Positions 32,664-39,553 of a stretch of DNA of 40,913 nucleotides are shown one piece after another (position 1 is the stretch's first letter; every line of letters begins with the position of its first letter). The position numbers and the translations under genes were made by a program. A model generated the notes under the pieces. The model had not been told where the DNA came from. It did no database searches and saw only the letters and a list, made by a program, of their open reading frames with translations. This stretch comes from Bacteroidota bacterium (GTDB lineage Bacteria; Bacteroidota; Rhodothermia; Rhodothermales; Bin80), in contig JAPPGC010000024.1 in NCBI GenBank assembly GCA_028875125.1, forward strand, positions 1-40,913. The letters are read 5' to 3'.

Positions 32664-34533
32664 CTGCCGAGCGAAGTGCCCGTATGCGCTCACGTACCTT
32701 GTTGACCAGGAGTGAACCCGGGTATTGTGTGAGCAGATCGGTGTACGCTTGCAGTGCACCTGCAGCATCGCCTTGAAAGGTTTCAAGAATTTCGGCATAA
32801 TAAAAAAGACTACGATCGAGCAGCGGGCTTTCTGGGTGTATGAGTGGGAGTTCGCCGAACGCCATCATGGCTTCATCTGGACGGTTATCAATCAGAAGGG
32901 CCCGGGCGCGTAGAAACCGGACATCATCTGCGATTGGATGTTGCCCCCACTGTGCCAGTATATCCTGAGCGACGCGCGCAGTTGCAGCTGGTTTGTGTTG
33001 TCGAAAGAGCAGCAGGGCCTGTGCGTAGCTTATGAGCGCACTATTAGTAGAGTCGGTGCCGGGGTCTTCCATGAGCAGTACGCCCACCTCAATGGCATCG
33101 TTGGCGGTCTCTTTGTCCATGTTGTCTCTAAGACTATTCAGGATAGATTGCGTCTCAGCAAAATTTCCAGCGTAGAAGTGTGTCATAGCCTCTTCAAATC
33201 GCGCTTTTGCCGCGAGTTCTCCGTCCGCTTGCTCGGCCAGACGCGCAAAGATGGTGCCAGCCTTATTAAGGTTACCATTCGCCAAAGCCAAGCGCCCTAA
33301 ATCAAATCGGGCCTGATGGCCAATTGAGGAATTCGCATATCGTGTGGCCAAAAAGGTTAAGGTACGTTCGGCAGCCTCCTGATCTCTAAAAACGTCCTGA
33401 TGTAGGGCACCGATTCGCGCCATCACAACGGAAGTCTGTGGATGTTCGGGAAAGTCCTTCAGGAATGTCTCATAAGCCTCAAGTGCATGCTTGTACCGCT
33501 CGGGGTTATTATTTTTTTCAGCCTGTAAACGATACATGTCCGCCATACCTAGGCGTGCATCAATGGATATGTCTACGCCGGGATATCCTTCAATTACAGA
33601 CTGGAATGCCCGTCCGGCAACCACAAACGCATCGGCCTCTGCTGCACGCAGGGCAAACTGATAGATTCCCTGTCCACTGGCATCCGTGTCTTCTTCGAGT
33701 GCAATAACTTCCTCAAATGCTTGCTCAAAACTCCCCGCCTGCTCGTAGAGCCACGCCAGAAGGTCACGTAGTTGACGTAGACCGGGTTCAGATACGACAC
33801 GCGCTTCCGTAATACGAATGGCATCTTCAAGGGCGCCATCCTGCTCCAGATCTCTACCGAGTCGACTGCGCACGTAATTCAGTTGTCGCTCGTTGATAGA
33901 CAGAAGGTCCAGGTACTCCTGTGTAGCGAGTTCATGTTGTCCGGTAAGATTGTACAGCTGTGCAAGTTCTGCCTGAAACAGATTCGTATTGCCAATAACC
34001 CTTCTGCCCTGCTTTAATACGTCAATCGCTTGAAGAAGGAGGCGTACTTGAATCATGCTGGCATAGACTACGCGATAGACCGCTTCGGTGTCAGGAGCAG
34101 ATCGCAGGAGTGCAGTCCAGGCTTCCATTGCTGCAGGTTCATCTCCACCGAGATAAAAGAGTTGTGCGCGTTCAGCTTCAAGTTCTGGCTGCACCGCAGA
34201 ACTGCGCGTGAGCGCATCATCTAACAGTGCCACTGCATCGTCATATCGTTTAACATCGACATAAGCTTCCTTGAGCTTGTCAAAGAAAATCTTACGTTCG
34301 GGTTGTTCAGCGTACAAATCACGCAGGATGGCAATGGCGCGTTCAAACTGCATGCCCCGAAGGTACCCGAGGGCAAGTTGATACCGGGAAGCGGCATGTC
34401 CGTCAAGCTGCTCTTCCTCGGTAGGCGGGGGTGTTCGGTTCACACGCTGCGGTTGTGCCAGTGCCAAGTCGACAAATACAAACACACACAGGCAGCAAAC
34501 AGTAAGAAATCGCATTCGGGATACTGAGATCAT
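32656..34533 (-). CDS. Exported tetratricopeptide-repeat protein
   Basis: This 625-aa protein has a signal peptide (MRFLTVCCLCVFVFVDLALAQ, starting at either of two in-frame ATGs, 34533 or 34515). The rest is a helical TPR solenoid: RYQLALGYLRGMQFERAIAI, IFFDKLKEAYVDVKRYDDAVAL, YKHALEAYETFLKDFPEHPQ, RFDLGRLALANGNLNKAGTIF and SLFYYAEILETFQGDAAGALQ. At least ten repeats can be seen. Such proteins are periplasmic scaffolds, often for outer-membrane or motility complexes. It begins the seven-gene minus-strand run and is divergent from dxr, with 63 nt between the starts. Confidence 0.88.
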   Translation of the reverse strand: MISVSRMRFLTVCCLCVFVFVDLALAQPQRVNRTPPPTEEEQLDGHAASRYQLALGYLRGMQFERAIAILRDLYAEQPERKIFFDKLKEAYVDVKRYDDAVALLDDALTRSSAVQPELEAERAQLFYLGGDEPAAMEAWTALLRSAPDTEAVYRVVYASMIQVRLLLQAIDVLKQGRRVIGNTNLFQAELAQLYNLTGQHELATQEYLDLLSINERQLNYVRSRLGRDLEQDGALEDAIRITEARVVSEPGLRQLRDLLAWLYEQAGSFEQAFEEVIALEEDTDASGQGIYQFALRAAEADAFVVAGRAFQSVIEGYPGVDISIDARLGMADMYRLQAEKNNNPERYKHALEAYETFLKDFPEHPQTSVVMARIGALHQDVFRDQEAAERTLTFLATRYANSSIGHQARFDLGRLALANGNLNKAGTIFARLAEQADGELAAKARFEEAMTHFYAGNFAETQSILNSLRDNMDKETANDAIEVGVLLMEDPGTDSTNSALISYAQALLLFRQHKPAATARVAQDILAQWGQHPIADDVRFLRARALLIDNRPDEAMMAFGELPLIHPESPLLDRSLFYYAEILETFQGDAAGALQAYTDLLTQYPGSLLVNKVRERIRALRSAGV

Positions 34534-34596
34534 GCGGATTCGGAGAATACTACGTTATATTCTGATTGATCACTCCACGCGGGTGGACTAGCCGTA

Positions 34597-35778
34597 ATGA
34601 ATATGGACAGGCGCAGTATAAGTATTGTAGGAGCAACTGGATCCATAGGTACGCAGTGTTTGGATATTGTTCAAAAACATACGGATAAGTTACGTGTGGT
34701 AGCCCTTGCCGCCAATCGGAATGTAGACCTGCTGGTCAGACAGGCACGCACATTTGATCCTGATGTAGTTGCCATATCGGACAGGTCGTATACGCAGGCG
34801 CTTCGGAATGGACTTAAGGGGACTGGTATTCGTGTACTTGAAGGTGATGAGGGAGTATGTGCCTGTGCAACGCTTCCGGAAGCGGATATAGTACTTGGTG
34901 CTGCCTCGGGTATTGCAGGACTGAAATCTGTTCTAGCTGCTCTGGAAGCCGGAAAGGTATTGGCTTTGGCAAACAAAGAGACATTGGTAGCCGCCGGTGA
35001 TCTTGCAATGCGGACAGCCAATTCGAACAAGGCTACGATTATACCGGTCGACAGTGAGCATGCAGGAGTGTTTCAGTGTTTAGAGGATAGTACGCGCTGT
35101 GTAGAGAAGATCATACTTACAGCGTCCGGGGGGCCATTCCGCAAGAGCGATCGTACAGCACTCAACAGTGTCACACCTAAGCAGGCTCTCAAGCACCCCA
35201 ATTGGAACATGGGTGCCAAGGTGACGATCGATTCCGCCACCATGATGAATAAGGGCTTGGAGGTAATTGAAGCCTATTGGCTTTTCGGACTTCGTGAGGA
35301 TCAGATTGAGGTAGTCGTGCATCCGCAATCGATTGTGCACGCAATGGTATTGTTTGAGGATGGGTCACTCAAAGCACAACTCAGTATGCCAGACATGCGG
35401 CTACCTATTCAGTATGCACTCAGCTATCCAGATCGATGGTCACTCCCGGAGGGGCGTGTAGACTGGACTCGTCCACAATCCCTGACTTTTGCTCCCCCCG
35501 ATTTGGAGAAATTTCCATGTTTGCGTTTGGCGCGAGAGGCACTGGATGCTGGAGGGAATGCTCCAACCATACTCAATGCCGCCAACGAGGCCGCAGTAGA
35601 CCTTTTCCTAAAAGAGCGATTAGGCTTTATGGGCATACCACGGATGGTAGAGGAGGCGCTTGGCAAGCTTGCAGGTTCCTCATGCAATACGTATGAAGAG
35701 ATTCTACTCGTCGATCAGTCCGCACGACAATTTGTATTTGAGATGTCTAAAAGGTATCCATCCGCGAAAGTCATCTAG
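34597..35778 (+). CDS. dxr: 1-deoxy-D-xylulose-5-phosphate reductoisomerase
   Basis: This 393-aa enzyme converts DXP to MEP with NADPH, the first committed step of the non-mevalonate isoprenoid pathway. The NADPH motif GATGSIGTQCLDIV is at residues 12-25. The metal-binding acid stretch PVDSEHAGVFQCLE, the flexible-loop ASGGPFR and the MMNKGLEVIEAYWLFG segment are intact, and the C-terminal domain (NAANEAAVDLFL) is complete. Length is normal. It is the last conserved chromosomal gene before the accessory island; the decayed recombinase begins about 110 nt downstream. Confidence 0.96.
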   Translation: MNMDRRSISIVGATGSIGTQCLDIVQKHTDKLRVVALAANRNVDLLVRQARTFDPDVVAISDRSYTQALRNGLKGTGIRVLEGDEGVCACATLPEADIVLGAASGIAGLKSVLAALEAGKVLALANKETLVAAGDLAMRTANSNKATIIPVDSEHAGVFQCLEDSTRCVEKIILTASGGPFRKSDRTALNSVTPKQALKHPNWNMGAKVTIDSATMMNKGLEVIEAYWLFGLREDQIEVVVHPQSIVHAMVLFEDGSLKAQLSMPDMRLPIQYALSYPDRWSLPEGRVDWTRPQSLTFAPPDLEKFPCLRLAREALDAGGNAPTILNAANEAAVDLFLKERLGFMGIPRMVEEALGKLAGSSCNTYEEILLVDQSARQFVFEMSKRYPSAKVI

Positions 35779-35886
35779 AATAAAACATCTCAGGAGTAGC
35801 GACATGTGATGTATCATTCGCAGTAGTTTACGAGAATACTTCTGCGAGCCCCTCCACAGGCATGCCTGCGGCCCGAGCGGTATCGG

Positions 35887-36587
35887 GTGCAAAAAAACTA
35901 CAGCCGAACTGGTGGTACGAAACTTGTATACGTCCATGACGGCTATGGAGAGCTCGAAGTCTCAGAGGCCACCTGCAGGCTAATCCAGTCGTGCGCGAGT
36001 GAAAGCATGAAGATAGCCTACGAAAAAGCACTGGATAAGCTCGAGCGGTGGCTGTGTGGGAAGCCGCTGACTGACCGCCTTCCGGCGGAGTACCTCACCC
36101 AGTGTCATGAAGCAGCGGAGCTGGCGCCTGTCGCACTAACCTCGACAGCTATTTGGTTCGCATCGCACTTAGTCATGCAGGACCCTCCGATCGGGCCCGT
36201 GTCCAGAAAGGAATTGCCGGGACCAGCAGAGACGGGAAGCATCATGGCGTGGGGCAGGTCACGGGCATTGGGCACGCCGAGACGAAATCCTTGGCCGCCT
36301 AGATCGCGAAGCGGGGTGTGCCGGGCACGCGCGACGCCGCGATGTTCCGGTTGATGAGCGATTGCCTGCTACGAGTCACGGAGCTGGCGGCGGTGAAATA
36401 AAGGAAATTAAGTCCATCGTGGACGGTTCTGCCAGGCTATAAATCTGCGACAGCACGACAGACAAGGGGGGAGGACGATACCCTCTTTGTCGACGCCTCA
36501 ACCCTTCATCGAGTGACCGACTGGACGGCGCTCATTGAGGAGCAGTTGGGGCACGGCGCCGTAGATGATCCGCCTGAGCGGGATTAG
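35887..36587 (+). pseudogene. Decayed tyrosine recombinase (integrase), frameshifted and truncated
   Basis: No single frame is intact, but pieces of one family line up in order. Frame 1 (35887 to about 36205) has the core-binding segment SMKIAYEKALDKLERWL and PLTDRLPAEYLTQCHEA, as in 'T-x-x-Y-x-x-AL' integrases. Another frame (about 36208-36401) gives GVGQVTGIG, a stop at 36300-36302, then RDAAMFRLMSDCLLRVTELA, the first catalytic Arg region. A third frame gives IVDGSARL and a stop at 36440. The last gives GEDDTLFVDASTLHRV, ending at 36585-36587. That makes at least three frameshifts and two in-frame stops. The catalytic C-terminal HxxR/Tyr part is not seen. It suggests an old integration event next to dxr. 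Confidence 0.75.
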
Positions 36588-36594
36588 GAAGAGA

Positions 36595-36726
36595 ATGAGC
36601 ATGGATGATAATGCTGGGAGCACACAGTTACGTCCGAGAGATATAGTCCAAATTGCGTTTGATCGCATCAAAGCGCACTCAATCCCACGCGATTTCCGCC
36701 AACCACGCGAAACACACGCGTACTAA
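36595..36726 (+). CDS. Very small ORF, 43 aa (doubtful)
   Basis: This frame begins ATG AGC ATG and encodes MSMDDNAGSTQLRPRDIVQI followed by a basic tail. The segment QLRPRDIVQIAFDRIKAH loosely recalls the LTPRSIRRIIKRRA region of tyrosine recombinases, so it may be another fragment of the decayed integrase rather than a gene. I cannot assign a function. The evidence is weak. Confidence 0.25.
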   Translation: MSMDDNAGSTQLRPRDIVQIAFDRIKAHSIPRDFRQPRETHAY

Positions 36727-36815
36727 TCGTGTGAACTTATTGAGGAAGCACAGATAATAAAATGGCACTTATACTAACAGATCATTATGTTGCAACAGCC
36801 TACTAGTATATCGGA

Positions 36816-36908
36816 ATGATGTCTTACGATGAAACCTTGGAGTACCTCGAGTACGAGGATTATCTGCGCGATCGCAAAGATTACTGGAGACAGATTGAGG
36901 AGGAGTAG
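36816..36908 (+). CDS. Very small acidic/aromatic ORF, 30 aa (doubtful)
   Basis: This frame encodes a 30-residue peptide starting MMSYDETLEYLEYEDYLRDR and ending in WRQIEEE. It is strongly acidic and rich in Tyr, and would form one amphipathic helix. It stops 8 nt before the TTG that opens the next frame (36917). It matches no family I know. Its regular composition and position directly ahead of the DUF4238 pair make it worth listing. Confidence 0.3.
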   Translation: MMSYDETLEYLEYEDYLRDRKDYWRQIEEE

Positions 36909-36961
36909 GAAGAGTATTGTCGCAAACACGCGAAAGGAGTAGAACAAGAAACCTAGAAATC

Positions 36962-37204
36962 ATGAGCGCGATCGACTCCGAAGTATCATGCCCTCGCTGC
37001 GAACCCCCTCTGGACTTTGATCTCTCTCTATTGGTGCGGCTACGAAGAAGATTTCAGAAATTTCGAAAAAGTCGCGAGTTCACGACCAGTGAAAGCATGG
37101 CGAAGAACATAGCCGCGGTATATAAGCAAAAACGTGAAAACTCGGATGAGACACCGACTATCGAGCTGCTGACTGGCATAGAACCCAAAAAGTGTAATGA
37201 GTGA
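36962..37204 (+). CDS. Small uncharacterised protein overlapping the DUF4238 gene
   Basis: This 80-aa product starts at ATG 36962 (a TTG at 36917 could add 15 residues). It has a C-x2-C pair near the start (SCPRCEPPLDF), then a basic helical stretch (LLVRLRRRFQKFRKSREFTT) and a polar tail. I do not recognise the family. Its last 8 nt overlap the start of the DUF4238 gene, so the two are translationally coupled. The basic helix could contact nucleic acid or a membrane; nothing in the sequence decides between these. Confidence 0.5.
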   Translation: MSAIDSEVSCPRCEPPLDFDLSLLVRLRRRFQKFRKSREFTTSESMAKNIAAVYKQKRENSDETPTIELLTGIEPKKCNE

Positions 37205-38066
37205 CCCGAAGCGACATCATTACATCCAACAGTCTATTCTAGAGCACTTTTTGCCAGACGGTGAAGTATTGTTCTATTGTTATAATAAGCTGAAAAACAG
37301 GACACATCCCAGTACTCCAAGGGATATGTTTTTCGAATATGAATTAAACACTGATACGAACTGGCTTGGAGAAAATTCAAAATCTATGGAGTTTGAATTG
37401 GGACACTTTGAATCAGAAATATGCAATTTGGTAGAACGTCTTGTGGAGAGAGCGCGAGAAGGGCGTTTTTTCTTAAATCCCGAAGAAAAAGAGCTTTGGA
37501 CAAAATTTTTATTTGTTCAATTTGCCCGACATCCTGAGCGACTTGAAGGACTAAGACGAACTCTAAAGGATGTAGTAAAATCCTTACCCAGAGTCAGACC
37601 AGATGGGGTGCTAATTAATCCGACTGTAAGACAATACTATCAGAACCCTGAAAACCCCGAAAACCAAGATGTTTTAAGGAAGGTTTTTTTGTCTCTTATT
37701 TTTGATCATGCTGCTTACGCTCGATTTAAGCCTATCTTTGATAGCAAAGAAGTTTATGCGATCATCATAGACATTCCAGAGAAGAGTTTTGTCTTAGGAA
37801 ACAAGTCTATCACACGTTGGCCAAAGGGCAACTCTGATTTAAGGGGTCCAAACACTCGTCTATTTTTCCCTGTCAGACCGGATGTTATCATTGCTTGGGG
37901 TGATACAACGGCAAAACACAAAGTAGACATGGTAAATCGTGAAGGAATCCGGACTATCAACGAACTCACGTTATTTCAAAGTGAGTGTATTGTGGGACGA
38001 AATAAAGCACTTATTGAATCTTTGGCACTGCGGATGAAAAGATGCCAACGATCTCACCCAAGTTGA
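37197..38066 (+). CDS. DUF4238-domain protein
   Basis: This 289-aa protein has the DUF4238 hallmark at its start: PKRHHYIQQSILEHFLPDGE with FYCYNKLKNRTH, then a helical ETE-like region (FELGHFESEICNLVERLVER), FLFVQFARHPERLEGL and a C-terminal strand set with FVLGNKSITRWPKGNSDL and RLFFPVRPDVIIAWG. DUF4238 proteins are scattered among bacteria and often sit on mobile DNA; their biochemical role is unknown to me. The coding sequence is visibly more AT-rich than the conserved genes to its left, consistent with transfer. It is coupled to the small upstream ORF, and its stop codon lies inside a long imperfect palindrome. Confidence 0.85.
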   Translation: MSDPKRHHYIQQSILEHFLPDGEVLFYCYNKLKNRTHPSTPRDMFFEYELNTDTNWLGENSKSMEFELGHFESEICNLVERLVERAREGRFFLNPEEKELWTKFLFVQFARHPERLEGLRRTLKDVVKSLPRVRPDGVLINPTVRQYYQNPENPENQDVLRKVFLSLIFDHAAYARFKPIFDSKEVYAIIIDIPEKSFVLGNKSITRWPKGNSDLRGPNTRLFFPVRPDVIIAWGDTTAKHKVDMVNREGIRTINELTLFQSECIVGRNKALIESLALRMKRCQRSHPS

Positions 38067-38178
38067 ACGTACGCCGTGGAAAGGCACTGTCCTGCGGCGG
38101 GTGCGAACCCCGTCCAACACTTATCGCTTCGGTTAGTAGCGGCCTCAGCACCTTTTCATGGCGTACGTTCACCTTGGG
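38057..38178. repeat. 122-bp imperfect palindrome with two internal hairpins
   Basis: The left arm (38057-38089) and right arm (38146-38178) are 33 nt each and pair with 28 Watson-Crick pairs, two G-T pairs and three mismatches; the outer parts read CCCAAGTTGAACGTACGCC and GGCGTACGTTCACCTTGGG. The 56-nt loop holds two further hairpins: GGGT-GCGA-ACCC (38099-38110) and CGCT...AGCG (38125-38141). The left arm contains the TGA stop of DUF4238. The size, the paired AAC/GTT near the arm ends and the position at a gene end recall an integron attC site, but the RYYYAAC/GTTRRRY core is not met. It could instead be a MITE-like element, a structured RNA or a terminator. Confidence 0.75.
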
Positions 38179-38374
38179 TTAGCACAATCGCAATCGTCCC
38201 ACCCCATTTCACGCCAAGGAACGGGAATCGAAATGCGTCTCTTTTTAACGCCACTATTCGCACTGATGTGAAGTCGTCCCTGTAAGAACCACTGTCTTGC
38301 CCGCAATAAAGCCCAAATTGTGGAATCATTAACGCACACGCCAAATTATTACTTTCTGGGGCTTACTTTTGATC
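38067..38374. other. Convergent gap between DUF4238 and the sacsin-like gene
   Basis: Apart from the palindrome (38057-38178), I see no gene in this 308-nt stretch. Short frames here are incoherent on both strands. The two flanking genes converge, so a transcription end for both may lie here, but there is no classical GC-hairpin plus T-run. Confidence 0.5.
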
Positions 38375-39547
38375 TCATTCCTGCTCCTCAAGTATGGTCC
38401 TGATATCCTGAAAGTGGGTCTCGACAAATCGAATGCTTGTATTCAGATCCCCGAGAAGCAGAGGAAGGACACATTCATCCGTGGTCCTAATTACGTGTTT
38501 CAGTTCCACCATAGCCTCTTCGTCAGACTTAACGAATTCTTTGTACATTGCTGAGCACAAAGGACACAAAGCCAAGAATTGTTCTTCATTTTCTCGTGTA
38601 AAATGATCTTTGGTAAGAGCCTCAACAGCTTCGAAATAGTATTCTCCATCACGCTTCCTAAAAGGCATCTCCTCTTTGCATATCTGGCATATCAGCTGTC
38701 CAGCATCATTCGTGTACTGATTCCTGAGCCATGGGGTCGGATCGATTGCACCTCTTGTTGTCCGAACACTTCTGTCCACTTGCTCGTATTTCTTGGTGGA
38801 AGAGTCTTCAAGCTGCTCAGCGAGTTTTATCCGTCTGCGCTCCTGATCAAAAGAGACCCTCTCGGGGAATGCCGGATTCTCCATAACCGCAGCAATGGCC
38901 TCCTTCCATTGCTGAAACTCTGTCGGATGAAGTTTAAGCAGTTCAATATCCTCAGCAGTTACGCCTGTTTCTTCCGCTAGTTTAGCAATAAGATCTAGCT
39001 TCATGCCAAGTTTCTGGGCTAGCTTTTCATCTCTTATGAAGGATTCGGGAAGATCATCGAGCGAGAGTTCCCCCGGTTTCTTCAGGTTTCCGTCTGAAAA
39101 CGGCAGCCAAGTTTTTTCGATCAGCAAATGTCCAAATTCTGATATTCGATCTTCCTTGGTACTGCCCTCATAAGTTTGTCGCGAACACGACTCGACCACA
39201 CCGCGAATACACAAAAAATGTCGAACGGCAATGTTATTCCAGATGAATTCACTTGTCTCAAGCACTGGTGAAGCCAACGCGATTTCTAACCCCTCAACAT
39301 CAATGTATGGATCAAATCCATCAAGACCCCGTTCGTGACAACCATGACGATCCTCCAGAACAACATGCCCTCGCCCGTTTTGTCTCTCCCGTGAAACCCG
39401 TACAGAATCCGCTACCCCAAGTTTCTCAAACAACGTTCTTGAGGATTCAGTGTATTCAGTGTTGACGAATCCAATCGCGTTGTTTCCAGAAAAATACAAG
39501 CGCATTTCATCGCTTCCGAAATAAAGCTCGCATGGTTTCAGGTACAT
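38375..39547 (-). CDS. C-terminal part of an interrupted sacsin-like ATPase-domain protein
   Basis: This 390-aa frame reads on directly from 39554-40913: both are in the same frame, separated only by TAA GAG CCT. It opens MYLKPCELYFGSDEMRLYF, which in relatives I recall lies in the middle of one chain after '...TPFVRA'. The central part (WLPFSDGNLKKPGELSLDDL, MKLDLIAKLAEETGV) is helical. Near the end is a two-part zinc-type cluster, C287-x2-C290 in CQICKEEMPF and C328-x2-C331 in LALCPLCSAMY, then DLNTSIRFVETHFQDI. The family is built of a large N-terminal HSP90/sacsin-type ATPase, which lies outside the window. Without read-through this fragment would need its own start at 39547, where I see no Shine-Dalgarno sequence. 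Confidence 0.7.
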   Translation of the reverse strand: MYLKPCELYFGSDEMRLYFSGNNAIGFVNTEYTESSRTLFEKLGVADSVRVSRERQNGRGHVVLEDRHGCHERGLDGFDPYIDVEGLEIALASPVLETSEFIWNNIAVRHFLCIRGVVESCSRQTYEGSTKEDRISEFGHLLIEKTWLPFSDGNLKKPGELSLDDLPESFIRDEKLAQKLGMKLDLIAKLAEETGVTAEDIELLKLHPTEFQQWKEAIAAVMENPAFPERVSFDQERRRIKLAEQLEDSSTKKYEQVDRSVRTTRGAIDPTPWLRNQYTNDAGQLICQICKEEMPFRKRDGEYYFEAVEALTKDHFTRENEEQFLALCPLCSAMYKEFVKSDEEAMVELKHVIRTTDECVLPLLLGDLNTSIRFVETHFQDIRTILEEQE

Positions 39548-39553
39548 AGGCTC

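Larger units (their letters stand above)
36588..36961. other. Gap of tiny ORFs after the integrase remnant
   Basis: This stretch between the integrase remnant and the small ORF ahead of DUF4238 contains only two very short plus-strand ORFs, listed separately (36595-36726 and 36816-36908). The base composition shifts towards AT in the second half (about 36740-36815). I see no RNA gene, inverted repeat or insertion sequence. Confidence 0.4.

Noticed and set aside
32664-32798. Longer N-terminus of the AsnB-like gene
   Set aside because: It would overlap the TPR gene by 143 nt and hide the signal peptide; GTG at 32663 places the signal sequence at the N-terminus.
35857-35868. Perfect 12-bp palindrome CAGGCATGCCTG downstream of dxr
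   Set aside because: About ten such palindromes are expected by chance in 40 kb and there is no T-run or second copy nearby.
38096-38115. tRNA T-arm-like sequence GGGTGCGAACCCCG
   Set aside because: No acceptor stem or anticodon arm can be built around it; it is part of the palindrome's inner hairpin.
38057-38178. Firm call as an integron attC site
   Set aside because: The core does not fit RYYYAAC/GTTRRRY, no integron integrase is present (the remnant is a different recombinase type), and no second attC was seen.
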